Shown here one piece after another: positions 1 through 7,667 of a DNA stretch of 64,000 nucleotides. How positions within the stretch are numbered: the stretch's first letter is position 1; every line of letters begins with the position of its first letter. The notes under the pieces are model-generated. The model was not told where the DNA came from, did not search any database, and saw nothing but the letters and a program-made list of their open reading frames with translations. A program made the position numbers and the translations under genes. The DNA comes from Marinobacterium rhizophilum DSM 18822. GTDB taxonomy: Bacteria; Pseudomonadota; Gammaproteobacteria; Pseudomonadales; Balneatricaceae. The stretch covers positions 1-64,000 of the forward strand of contig NZ_KB899097.1 of NCBI RefSeq assembly GCF_000378045.1. Reading direction: 5' to 3'.

Positions 1-576
1 AATCTGCGCCGCAAGGGCAAGAAGCGCCTGCCATCCCGCTCACCTGAGCCGCTGGCGGTGCCCGTTCAGGTCAACCACTGCTGGTCGATGGACTTCATGC
101 ATGACGCGCTACGCTGTAGCCGGAAATTCAGGACGTTCAACGTCGTGGATGACTTTAACCGCGAAGCGCTGGCGATAGAGATCGATCTGAATCTACCCGC
201 AACCCGTGTTATCAGGACACTCGAACGAGTTGTGGCCTGGCGCGGAAAGCCTCTGAAAGTGAGGGTAGACAACGGGCCGGAATTCATCTCATTGGCGCTG
301 GCTGAATGGGCTGAATACAACAACGTTGTATTGGAATTTATAGAGCCCGGCAAGCCGACACAGAATTCCTATATCGAGCGCTTCAACCGGACCTATCGCC
401 ACGAGGTGTTGGATTTTTATATCTTCAGCACCCTGACCGAAGTGCGAGATATTACCGAGAAGTGGCTCATCGAATACAACGACGAAAGGCCGCATGAGTC
501 ACTGGACGACCTGTCGCCATGGGCCTTCCTGGCTAAACAGGACGACCGGATGAACTCTAATAATAGCTGGCACTAA
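1..576 (+). CDS. IS3-family transposase OrfB, 3' part (5' end outside window)
   Basis: The frame is open from base 1 and ends at 576, so this is the C-terminal ~190 residues of an IS3-family DDE transposase (integrase core, rve). Counting from the GTG at 58, the acidic triad is Asp12 (WSMDF), Asp71 (VDNGPEF) and Glu107 (SYIERFNR), with 35 residues between the last two, the DD(35)E spacing of the family. The tail YNDERPHESL is the usual IS3 ending. The subgroup is probably IS407/IS51-like, but that is memory and not a search. The terminal repeat follows at 582-592. The element sits in the 3' end of a cupin gene. Whether the transposase is intact cannot be told because the start lies off the window. 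Confidence 0.9.
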   Translation, partial: NLRRKGKKRLPSRSPEPLAVPVQVNHCWSMDFMHDALRCSRKFRTFNVVDDFNREALAIEIDLNLPATRVIRTLERVVAWRGKPLKVRVDNGPEFISLALAEWAEYNNVVLEFIEPGKPTQNSYIERFNRTYRHEVLDFYIFSTLTEVRDITEKWLIEYNDERPHESLDDLSPWAFLAKQDDRMNSNNSWH

Positions 577-987
577 AACAGGGAGGTTTACAGTATCTGT
601 AAATATATATTCTCTAACACTTTCTTGTTCGTTGGCATCATTGCGAGCTACCAGGGCAATGGCATCTTCGGTATCGCTTAAATTGACAGGCATATGTGGT
701 AAACCCGCAGGTATATAAATAAAATCACCCTGCTTGTTGATACATGTTTCTGCTAGATTTTCTCCGTAAAAAGTTTGTACATCCCCCTTTAGCAGATAAA
801 TAGCCGTTTCAAAGCCTTCATGGTAATGTGGTTGCGCCTTTGCACCAGCAGGAATTATTACAACGTTCATGGAAATAGAACTAGATCCCGCCGACTTTTC
901 AGAAATGCCTACATAATTGGGAAGTCTTTGCAGCGTGTCTATGGCTACTTCTGGTCTAACAGTAACGATCTTTCCTTTCAAATTCAT
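499..987 (-). pseudogene. Cupin_2 domain protein, 3' end replaced by IS3 element
   Basis: Single-domain cupin. Native sequence runs from ATG 987 to about 593. Cupin motif 1 appears as PHYHEGFETAIYLLKGDV and motif 2 as GDFIYIPAGLPHMPVN, supplying metal-binding His/Glu residues. A GTG at 1002 is also in frame, but ATG 987 has GGTGGG at better spacing. After YIFTDT the frame enters the IS terminal repeat and reads about 30 foreign residues to a stop at 499. Typical small cupins of this type end near that point, so perhaps only the last few residues are lost and the fold may survive. Substrate is unknown. The surrounding DNA is more AT-rich than the rest of the window, suggesting acquisition. Confidence 0.7.
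582..592 (+). repeat. Right terminal inverted repeat of the IS3-family element
   Basis: GGGAGGTTTACA at 581-592 lies just after the transposase stop and ends in CA, as IS3-family right ends do. The cupin reading frame on the other strand loses its family character exactly here. The left end and any target duplication are outside the window, so the boundary is inferred from one side only. Confidence 0.6.
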
Positions 988-1002
988 GATAAATCCCACC
1001 AC

Positions 1003-1177
1003 CTATAAAAAAGACAGCCGAAACTAACTAAAGCTGCCTAATGCCTTGTTAAGTAGTGAGGCACGTACTGCAAAAGGCACTCACTACCCCGCAAATACAA
1101 AACTCAATGCAAACCCAAAATGCCACGCGTACCGAATCTACTTGAATAGTTTGTCATGCAAAATGTAGTGACTTCGC
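1003..1177. other. AT-rich spacer without genes
   Basis: No coding sequence or clear terminator is seen between the cupin start and the GNAT fragment. The composition is AT-rich like the cupin gene, which supports one shared foreign segment. Confidence 0.4.
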
Positions 1178-1387
1178 CTAAGTATAGGATGTTTTTGAAT
1201 GTTTGAAACCAACTGAAGGATAAAAAACATGCGACTCTTTTCGTGTTGCATTCGACCTAACTACGATTCGGTTTAAACCTTCTTTATATGCCCATTTTTC
1301 TGCAGCCTTGACCAAGGCCTCTGCTATTCCATTGCGACGAAATTCTGAGTCGACAACAAGACCGGTAGATCCGACAGACCTGGGCAA
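1178..1387 (-). pseudogene. GNAT acetyltransferase, C-terminal fragment
   Basis: About 67 residues match the second half of a GCN5-related N-acetyltransferase: the acetyl-CoA loop is visible as VVDSEFRRNGIAEALV (the R/Q-x-x-G-x-G/A pyrophosphate-binding turn), followed by the usual FYxSVGF segment. The N-terminal half is absent. Upstream sequence at 1384-1411 belongs to a repeat-like motif next to an IS110 element, so the gene was cut there. The ATG at 1387 is in the foreign part and is not a native start. Probably non-functional. Confidence 0.7.
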
Positions 1388-1411
1388 AAGGCAGGACCTG
1401 ACCCCGTGCCC
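1384..1411. repeat. GGTCAGGTCCTGCC-type motif, possible mobile-element relic
   Basis: On the minus strand the sequence contains GGGGTCAGGTCCTGCC followed by TTTTGCC. Motifs of this kind often flank Y1/RAYT-type transposase genes in marine gammaproteobacteria (from memory). It marks the break in the GNAT gene. Only one copy is seen in the window. Confidence 0.3.
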
Positions 1412-1509
1412 CCAAAACTGATGACGATTATAGGTAACTCGGAAAGCTAACGCCCGCGTAATAGGCGCGAGCTTGCGAGCGTCCTAATTGACGCGTTTGA
1501 TACTGATTG

Positions 1510-1575
1510 AGCCTTCTCCGCCCAGCATAGACCGCGGCCTATGCTGGAGGTGACGAAACCGAACCGGAGAAGGCT
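1510..1575 (+). ncRNA. Nested hairpin upstream of IS110 tnpA, candidate bridge-RNA portion
   Basis: A 10-bp perfect outer stem (AGCCTTCTCC at 1510-1519 with GGAGAAGGCT at 1566-1575) encloses a 9-bp perfect stem (CCAGCATAG at 1522-1530 with CTATGCTGG at 1539-1547) with an 8-base loop. The right arm of the outer stem carries the likely ribosome-binding site of the transposase at 1577. IS110-group elements encode their bridge RNA in the non-coding end upstream of the transposase gene. Position and folding fit this, but loops complementary to target and donor were not verified. Confidence 0.4.
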
Positions 1576-1576
1576 A

Positions 1577-1873
1577 ATGAGATTCTATACGAAAAATCAC
1601 CGCTATTACTGTGGTATCGATCTGCATGCCCGGGTTCTCTATGTCTGCATCCTCGATACCGAAGATCAGATTCGAGTGCACAGGAATATACCTGCGACCA
1701 GCATGGACCTGATCGACCTGCTGGCGCCCTACCTTCACGAAGACATCGTTATCGGGGTCGAATGTATGCATTGCTGGTACTGGGTCTCCGATCTCTGCCA
1801 ACAATTCAACCTGCCGTTTGCGCTGGGGCATGCCCTCTATATGCGGGCAATCCATGGCGGCAAGGCTATCTAG
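1577..1873 (+). pseudogene. IS110-family transposase, truncated after the DEDD N-terminal part
   Basis: The ~98 residues hold the start of the RuvC-like DEDD domain: CGIDLHARVLYVCILD (first Asp), VIGVECMHCWYWVSDLC (Glu) and FALGHALYMRAIHGGKA. The protein then stops, exactly where family members continue into the next Asp motif (KxDxxDA type). The serine-containing C-terminal Transposase_20 domain is missing. ATG 1577 is preferred over the in-frame ATG 1541 because 1541 lies inside the hairpin and GGAGAAGG precedes 1577. The element cannot transpose by itself. Confidence 0.8.
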
Positions 1874-2145
1874 TATCCCTCGTGCGTGGCAGGATGCCCG
1901 AAAGTGGCAGCACCTCAGGTGCATAAGGGACCCTCGATAGGTGTTTGTTGCCGCATTCATCGGCGGTCAACGGACCGGAAATACGAAGCGGGCAGATCAA
2001 ATTGTTAAAAAGTAAGCATGGGCAAAAAGCCTAGAATTTTTTAATGCCTATTGACGTGGGGACGGCTCATAGGTGTTATGTGCAATCTCCCCATGAAGAC
2101 GCTACGCAGATAGAGAGTCCTCGTTCTGATCTTAATGGATAAAAC

Positions 2146-2901
2146 TCAGAAGTCATACTCAGGATTCTTTGGGTCGAAGTCGGCGTCTGACAGACGCGCG
2201 TCAAGGTTCAGGTTCTCGTACCCGTAGTTCTCGACGAGCCGGCCGTCCCGGTCATAGACTCTGATCCTTATCAGGATCTTGCTCTCGACATCCTGGTTGA
2301 TAACAAACTGCGCACCGTCGTAGTCCTCCGCATTCTCGTTGGGTAGTATGTCTATTACCATGACCTGCGTGTCCCTGCCGTAGACACTTTCTTTTCCGTG
2401 ATCGGTGAACGTGAGCACACCAGCTTTGATCGCCTTGCGCATGTTGATCGCAACAGTTTGCAGGAGGAAGCCAACCCCTGTACTGGTCACCGGGCGAAGG
2501 TCATTTTCCATGAGTTTCGGGTCATTTGGGGCGAGATTGCGAACGATAAAGCTGAAAAATCCGCCCCTGTGCGCCTTGATGCGGCCCTTATTCCAGCCCA
2601 CTACGTACAGTAACTCGCTCCCCTTGTAGGGTTCTGTCACCCACTTCATGTACAGGGAATATGGCTTTTTCCTGAACTTGAGGAATATGTTCTCTTCGTC
2701 AAGGAGTTCGCCCGCTATCCGCTGCTGCTTATGAAAAATGGCGGTGTAACTTTCGACCCTTTCGTAGGCGGCCTCTGCCTCCACGAGCCACTTCTCAGGA
2801 TTGGGTTCAACAATTTCACCGCCGTGCGCCGCCATAGCAAGGATTACGAACAACGCTGAACAGATGATCCGGGACAAAGGGTTGTTTGCAATGTTGTCCA
2901 T
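2146..2901 (-). CDS. DUF1571 family exported protein
   Basis: 251 residues. An N-terminal hydrophobic stretch (about residues 8-26, ending AAHGG) looks like a signal peptide, so the protein is probably periplasmic. The body resembles DUF1571, a family with a LolA/LolB-like half-barrel feel: YTAIFHKQQR near residue 55, FLKFRKKPYSLYMKW, and a C-terminal segment ending in DADFDPKNPEYDF. No enzymatic residues are recognised. It stands alone between the IS110 relic and a long empty stretch, so context gives no function. Possible role in envelope lipid or lipoprotein handling is inference from fold resemblance only. Confidence 0.7.
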   Translation of the reverse strand: MDNIANNPLSRIICSALFVILAMAAHGGEIVEPNPEKWLVEAEAAYERVESYTAIFHKQQRIAGELLDEENIFLKFRKKPYSLYMKWVTEPYKGSELLYVVGWNKGRIKAHRGGFFSFIVRNLAPNDPKLMENDLRPVTSTGVGFLLQTVAINMRKAIKAGVLTFTDHGKESVYGRDTQVMVIDILPNENAEDYDGAQFVINQDVESKILIRIRVYDRDGRLVENYGYENLNLDARLSDADFDPKNPEYDF

Positions 2902-3837
2902 GTCTCATAAATCCGCCGCCGAAACAGTTTAGGTAGCCATAGTATTTAAATAATAGCCTTCGTTAATTCATATAACATTTGTATCGTAGCCTCGAAGGCC
3001 GATTTGCCTGAGGCCAGTATTTCCTGCTAAATTTTCGTCAAAAACGGGCACAAAGCCAGGCAGCATCAGCCTTCCAGGTCATCTACCCTATCAAACTAAA
3101 TTCGACAAAACGATCGTTAGCAACCACTCGGACTTAACACTGACCTACTGCGGAAAATCCGTTTTGGACATTTTTCGCACTCTTTGTCGTTAAATAGAAC
3201 CACTATTCTCCTCAAAAGAGCTCAAAAACTGCCTCAAAACAAACTTCCCCTCGCTACGACCGGCTAAGCCCGACCGGCTGCAAAGCCTCATATCCCCATT
3301 ATGACGAAACGCTGTAACTTTCTGATATTAGACAGGTATTAGCACATATTTAGCTGCACACCGAGATTCTGGCCCGCAAGACCGTTTATCCGGCCGAATT
3401 GACCGAAAGCGCCTGAAACCACGCTACCGCCCTTCCAACAACGGAATACCGCCTGCGATGCAACACAGACAGGGCCAGAAAAACAGAGGAATTGAGAGTA
3501 GGGGGAGGAATTCACCCAGCCTGGCTTCCGTTGCTCAGCTGACGATTTGATTGTTTGACGATCAAATCCGGCACCGATAATCCGTTGGTGCCCAAGGCAT
3601 CATGCCCAAGAATAGTTCAGCTTGCCGCCCCTGCACCTGCGTAATCACGCAAATTCAGGGGTGACAAGGCAACCTTTTGACGCCCGAGCAACGCACCCCT
3701 TGCCGCATCGGCAGCAACGCTGCGACCGGCAAGCTGCAATTGCGTGCCCAGCATGCACGATCCCGCGCCTTTTCTGGTGCGAAAGCAGCCTTCGGCAGTA
3801 CATGCCCATAAAGGTCAACGGTCCCTAAGCAAGATAC
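2902..3837. other. Long intergenic stretch, no supported gene
   Basis: No reading frame here has recognisable protein character; the frames between 3622 and 4013 are low-complexity and partly antisense to the MFS gene. Composition shifts from AT-rich (2930-3350) to GC-rich. Two adjacent hairpins are visible: GATTTGAT/ATCAAATC at 3544-3568 and GGCACC/GGTGCC at about 3570-3592. They lie ~250 bases beyond the MFS stop and could end its transcription or be remnants of a repeat. Confidence 0.5.
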
Positions 3838-5013
3838 TCAGTAAGCGGCGGCAAGCTGCGCTTCTTGCGCTTTTTTATGCTTCTGGAACAGCAATACCAG
3901 CACCAGGCCGGCCGCAGATGTCGCGGCACCTGCCAGCGCAACGCTTGGCAAGCCCAGCTCGAGATGAATCACCGCGCCTCCCAGTGCAGCCCCGCTGGCA
4001 TTACCCAGGTTGAACGCGGCAATGTTCATTGACGACGCAAGATTCGGCGCGTCTGCGGCTTCGCGTACAACCAGCGCCTGTAACGGCGGCACTATGGCAA
4101 AGCTCGCGATGCCCCAGAGGAAAATCAGCGGTGGCACGATCAGGGTATGCTGCATGGTGGCCGCAAATAGCGTCAGCAGAATGACGGATCCCAGTAATGA
4201 CATCACCAGCGTGCCGGTCAGGTTGCGATCGGCAAAGCGGCCCGCCAACCCGTTGCCGACCGCCAGACCCAGGCCGTACAGCACCAGCATGCTGGTAACA
4301 AACAGGGTTCCGACGCGGGTCTCATCTTGCAAAATCGGTGCGATATAGCTGAACACGGTAAACATCGAGCTGGAGCTAACCACGGTCAGAAGAAGTGCAA
4401 ACAGTACTGAGCCTTTACCGAGCACCCTGATTTCACTGGCAATGGTGGTTTGGCCGTCCACGGCCAGTTTAGGTAGCGAGGCACGTAACGCGACCAGGGT
4501 GACCAGACCCAATACGGTCATCCCCATAAACGCGGTTCGCCAGCCGATGGTTTCACCCACGTAGGTTGCCAGCGGCACACCGCCGATATTGGCAATGGTC
4601 AGGCCGGAAAACATCGCGGCCACCGCGCCTGCACGCTTGTGCGGCGGTACCAGCTGCGTGGCGACAACGGCGCCCACGCCAAAAAACGCACCGTGATTGA
4701 ACGAGGTAACGATACGACCGATCAGCAGGGTGCCGTAGCCGTCCGACAGTGCCGAGATCAGGTTGCCGATGGTGAAAATGCTCATCGCCAGCAGCAGCAG
4801 ACTGCGGCGCGACATGTTGGCAAACCCCAGTGTCATGATCGGCGCACCGACCACCACACCAAAGGCATAGGCGCTGATCAGCATACCGGCGGTCGGGATG
4901 CTCACGTCCAGATCGCCAGCAATGACCGACAACATGCCCATGGGAGAAAATTCGGTAACACCGATACCGAATGCCCCCAGGGCCAGCGCCAGCAGCGGCA
5001 GGTTAAGCTTCAT
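3838..5013 (-). CDS. MFS transporter, YdhP/AraJ-like drug:H+ antiporter type
   Basis: About 391 residues with twelve predicted membrane segments. The N-terminus (LALALGAFGIGVTEFSPMGML) and the later GRIVTSFNHGAFFGVGAV are typical of the DHA1 branch that includes YdhP, AraJ and Bcr-like exporters. ATG 5013 is chosen because GAGGAG lies at good distance upstream; the in-frame ATG 5040 has no such site. Substrate cannot be told. The gene is divergent from a LysR regulator starting at 5192, which is the likely controller through the ~180-base shared intergenic region. Confidence 0.88.
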   Translation of the reverse strand: MKLNLPLLALALGAFGIGVTEFSPMGMLSVIAGDLDVSIPTAGMLISAYAFGVVVGAPIMTLGFANMSRRSLLLLAMSIFTIGNLISALSDGYGTLLIGRIVTSFNHGAFFGVGAVVATQLVPPHKRAGAVAAMFSGLTIANIGGVPLATYVGETIGWRTAFMGMTVLGLVTLVALRASLPKLAVDGQTTIASEIRVLGKGSVLFALLLTVVSSSSMFTVFSYIAPILQDETRVGTLFVTSMLVLYGLGLAVGNGLAGRFADRNLTGTLVMSLLGSVILLTLFAATMQHTLIVPPLIFLWGIASFAIVPPLQALVVREAADAPNLASSMNIAAFNLGNASGAALGGAVIHLELGLPSVALAGAATSAAGLVLVLLFQKHKKAQEAQLAAAY

Positions 5014-5191
5014 TGTGATCTGTCTCCTCAATTTGTTCATTCGGGGAGTGTAATTTAGTCACCCGCTCCCGATAAGTGGGCACCGTGGTCAACCAGCTTT
5101 GCGTTCAATTCAAAAATGGGGTGCGTAAAGTGTCGATAGGAAGGATTTTGGTCATTACACTGGGCGTCGGCAGCCAACAAAAGAGAACAGC

Positions 5192-6121
5192 ATGGACAAC
5201 AAAAGGACGGACCGTACCGCCGAGATGGAAACCTTCCTGGCCGTGGCCTGTGCCGGCTCACTCAGTGGCGCGGCCCGAAAACTGGGCCTCACGCCCTCGG
5301 CAGTCAGCCGCCTGGTGACGCGTATCGAGCAGCGCCTGGGTGTGCGACTGGTGGTGCGCACCACACGCAGTCTGCGGCTAACCCGCGAGGGGGAGGATTA
5401 TGCGCTGGCGGCACGGCGCATACTGGCGGATCTTGACCAAACCGAATCCGCCATTGCCGACAGAGCCAGCCCCAGAGGGCTGGTACGGGTCAGTGCCGCC
5501 CTGGCGCATGGTCGTCTGAGCATTGTGCCGTTGCTGCCGGAATTTCTGGCACGTTATCCGGATATCACCGTCGAGGTACAGCTCAGCGATGAAGTATCGG
5601 ATGTGGAAGGGGGCCATATCGACGTTGCCATTCGCTTCGGGCCATTGCCGGACAGCTTGCTCAGCGCCCGTCGACTGGGCGAAACCGGCCGTTCGGTCGT
5701 CGCCTCGCCGGACTACCTGCAACGCCACGGCTATCCCCAAACGCTGGCGGACCTGGCGTATCACAACTGCATGGATTTCAGCTTCAAGCGCATCGAACCG
5801 GGCTGGCCCTTTCAGGCAGACGGTGAGAACGTCATGTTGCCCATCAATGGCAACGTACGCGCCAACAATGGCGAAACCCTGGTACAACTGGCCTTGCAGG
5901 GGGTGGGTATCACGCGGCTTGGCGACTTCCATATCGCCCCTGATCTTGAATCGGGGCGACTGGTGCGTTTGCTCGACGACTTTAACCCTGGCGACACCGA
6001 AGCCATCCATGCCGTATTTTTCGGCGGCACAACCATGCCCGCCCGGGTGCGGGTTTTTGTCGACTACCTGGTTGAGAAAATGACGGTGGGGAGCGGCCAG
6101 GACCGTTTTAATGCGGGTTAA
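5192..6121 (+). CDS. LysR-family transcriptional regulator
   Basis: 309 residues. The winged helix-turn-helix is near residues 12-70 (FLAVACAGSLSGAARKLGLTPSAVSRLVTRIEQRLGVRLV), followed by the linker and a periplasmic-binding-like effector domain (about 95-300; DVAIRFGPLPDSLL is the usual CrgA-branch motif). The family is known for divergent regulation of an adjacent target, here the MFS exporter at 3838-5013. The effector is unknown. The start has AAGAG upstream and gives a normal-length protein. Confidence 0.9.
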   Translation: MDNKRTDRTAEMETFLAVACAGSLSGAARKLGLTPSAVSRLVTRIEQRLGVRLVVRTTRSLRLTREGEDYALAARRILADLDQTESAIADRASPRGLVRVSAALAHGRLSIVPLLPEFLARYPDITVEVQLSDEVSDVEGGHIDVAIRFGPLPDSLLSARRLGETGRSVVASPDYLQRHGYPQTLADLAYHNCMDFSFKRIEPGWPFQADGENVMLPINGNVRANNGETLVQLALQGVGITRLGDFHIAPDLESGRLVRLLDDFNPGDTEAIHAVFFGGTTMPARVRVFVDYLVEKMTVGSGQDRFNAG

Positions 6122-6346
6122 GAGGATAGTGGGTATTGGCCGATGTTCGCGGACGCGGGAAAGCCGCCTGCATTGCCGTATGCCTTTATACCGCGTGCAC
6201 ATGGATAGGTTCTTGCTTGCGATAGAGTAAAAGTTGAGATGCCCGGCACACTGGCGGGATCGGTCTCTGTGCCGGAAAGTGCCCGAAAACACACCACCGC
6301 CCGTGCGGTGATCGAAATCATTGAACCACTACAAAAACCAGTTCCC

Positions 6347-6376
6347 GATGGGCACGCTCCGCTTTGCCCATCCTAC
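6347..6376. repeat. GATGGGC...GCCCATC intergenic hairpin motif
   Basis: GATGGGC at 6347-6353 pairs with GCCCATC at 6366-6372, and CTAC follows. The loop is rich in GC and TTT. Very similar GTAGGATGGGC-type hairpins are widespread intergenic repeats in gammaproteobacterial genomes (from memory). A related imperfect hairpin with GTAGGGTGCCC arms is at 21332-21382. Confidence 0.35.
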
Positions 6377-6532
6377 AATTGGATACCAAACCATCAGAGT
6401 TAAATAACCACCACCATTACATCAGAACGGCTTCGATCCCCCTTCGAGAAGAAAATTGCTCCTGCATTCTCTGGCTACCTGCCGTTAATCTTGAAGGAAG
6501 CGTCGCCGATACCGACGCACAGCCTCCATTTT

Positions 6533-6567
6533 CAGCCCTTCGCCGCGGGGCACGGCTTCCTACGGGG
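6533..6567. repeat. REP-like GTAGGAAGCCGTGCCCCGCGG motif
   Basis: Read on the minus strand the segment resembles Pseudomonas-type REP units (CCGTAGGAGC-GGCTTGC-CGCG style). Only a single copy is seen, so assignment is by resemblance. Confidence 0.25.
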
Positions 6568-6648
6568 ATCGCAGGTATAGCGCCGCCAGGCGAAATCCAG
6601 ACTCGCAGAAACGCCACGAACTCCCCGCCTGACCAACCCGACTCCACT

Positions 6649-7239
6649 TCACCCCTCCTCGCGCTCCCGCAATATCGCCTCCAGGCTGATTTTCGGGCAG
6701 ACAACATGATTGATGTAATCGACCAGGTTGCTGGCCGAACGCCTGATGTACTTCTCGGTCGCCGCATCCAGACAATGCCCTTCGGAATCGAATACCTGCT
6801 GAACCTTGGCAATGGAGACCGCCAGCGGCAGTGGCATGGCACCGACATGGGCGCAGATGGCGCGCAGCTGCTCGGTGGACTTGATGGCGCCGATTGCACC
6901 GGCGGCCACACCCAGGATAGACACCGGCTTGTCGCCGAGTACGCTGGGGAAGCCGAGATTGTCGATGGCCAGTTTCATCGGGCTGCTGATGCCGCCATGG
7001 TATTCAGGGGATGCCAGCAGCACACCGGTGGCGGATGCCACAGTCTGCTGAAACTGCTCGATGGCGGCGGGATATTTCGCGTCCAGGCCCGGCAGTGGCA
7101 GGTCCAGGGATTCAAGCCGAATCGGCGTTACCTCGACCCCGGGCGTTTTCTTCAGCTCGTCGATGGCCAGTTCCAGCGCCATGGCGGTGTAGTTGCCGGG
7201 TCGCACACTGCCACAGATGGTGACGATCTTGATGCTCAT
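6649..7239 (-). CDS. NADPH-dependent FMN reductase
   Basis: About 196 residues of flavodoxin-like fold. The phosphate loop for FMN is GSVRPGNYTAMA near residue 9, and the second FMN contact is PEYHGGISSPMKLAIDNL near residue 80, both standard in the SsuE/ArsH/YieF-type NADPH-dependent FMN reductase family. ATG 7239 is preferred: AGGAG is 9-10 bases upstream and residues before it have no family match. Reduces free flavin or quinones in the cytoplasm; the physiological acceptor is unknown. It is monocistronic and convergent with the LysR gene. Confidence 0.85.
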   Translation of the reverse strand: MSIKIVTICGSVRPGNYTAMALELAIDELKKTPGVEVTPIRLESLDLPLPGLDAKYPAAIEQFQQTVASATGVLLASPEYHGGISSPMKLAIDNLGFPSVLGDKPVSILGVAAGAIGAIKSTEQLRAICAHVGAMPLPLAVSIAKVQQVFDSEGHCLDAATEKYIRRSASNLVDYINHVVCPKISLEAILREREEG

Positions 7240-7384
7240 GGGCATGGTCTCCTGCGTCTGTCGTTTGCGGGTAAATAACCAGGGATGCTCAACATCCACC
7301 CCTACCCAGCTTAAAAGACAAATGCCCGCTTTGCCTGAAACAGGCCAGGCCCGTCACCTGCACGCACGCGGTCAGACGAAAAAA

Positions 7385-7414
7385 AGCCCCGCAGGCAAAG
7401 GTGCCTGCGGGGCT
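7385..7414 (-). terminator. Intrinsic terminator (relic of the TRAP operon)
   Basis: AGCCCCGCAGGCA (7385-7397) pairs with TGCCTGCGGGGCT (7402-7414), a 13-bp GC-rich stem with a 4-base loop, and a run of A on the plus strand just left of it becomes a U-run for minus-strand transcripts. It stands directly after the dctM fragment stop at 7430. Confidence 0.85.
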
Positions 7415-7429
7415 TGAAAAGGAAAATCG

Positions 7430-7558
7430 TCAGTTGGCCATCAGGCTCGGCAGCCAGAGTGAAATGGCCGGGAACAGCGCGATGATCAGCATGCAGGCGA
7501 ACATCGACAGCAGGAACGACACCATGGCGCGGAACAGTGCACCCATCGGCAGGAAAGC
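7430..7558 (-). pseudogene. TRAP transporter large permease (DctM) C-terminal fragment
   Basis: About 40 residues before the stop at 7430 read as the last membrane helix of a DctM-type permease: MGALFRAMVSFLLSMF, then LIIALFPAISLWLPSLM. The frame upstream (towards 7897) is antisense-type noise over the flavoprotein gene, so only the tail remains. The original terminator is kept just downstream. Points to a deletion that removed a TRAP operon at this locus. Confidence 0.65.
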
Positions 7559-7612
7559 CCTGCTACGGGGGAAATCCAAACCACAGTCCTTGATAGACGC
7601 TTGAAGCAGCGT

Positions 7613-7637
7613 CCTGTGTTCTGCCTGAGAACACAGG
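7613..7637 (-). terminator. Hairpin after the BaiN-like gene
   Basis: CCTGTGTTCT (7613-7622) pairs perfectly with AGAACACAGG (7628-7637), loop of 5, about 30 bases beyond the stop of the minus-strand flavoprotein gene. There is no strong U-run, so it may be a weak terminator or a stabilising 3' structure. Confidence 0.45.
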
Positions 7638-7667
7638 GCGGGGAATTGCAGGGGTCGTGCGTGGGGA

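Larger units (their letters stand above)
1391..2070 (+). mobile_element. Internally deleted IS110-family element (approximate limits)
   Basis: The span holds the structured 5' non-coding region, the truncated transposase and ~200 bases with no clear gene, which may include the decayed 3' end of the element. IS110 elements lack conventional terminal inverted repeats, so neither limit is fixed. The left limit is set next to the GNAT break and the right limit before the DUF1571 gene. Confidence 0.4.
6122..6648. other. Intergenic stretch between convergent genes, repeat-like motifs only
   Basis: Lies between the stops of the LysR gene and the FMN reductase. A long open frame on the plus strand (6364-7278) is mostly antisense to the reductase and lacks protein character. 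Two repeat-like motifs are noted separately. No terminator with a U-run was recognised. Confidence 0.5.

Noticed and set aside
3622-4013. Plus-strand open frames next to and over the MFS gene end
   Set aside because: Low-complexity Pro/Ala/Arg/His composition, no family match, and partly antisense to the MFS gene at 3838.
6364-7278. A 304-codon open frame on the plus strand
   Set aside because: Mostly antisense to the FMN reductase, which has clear catalytic motifs; the frame has no domain and no ribosome site.
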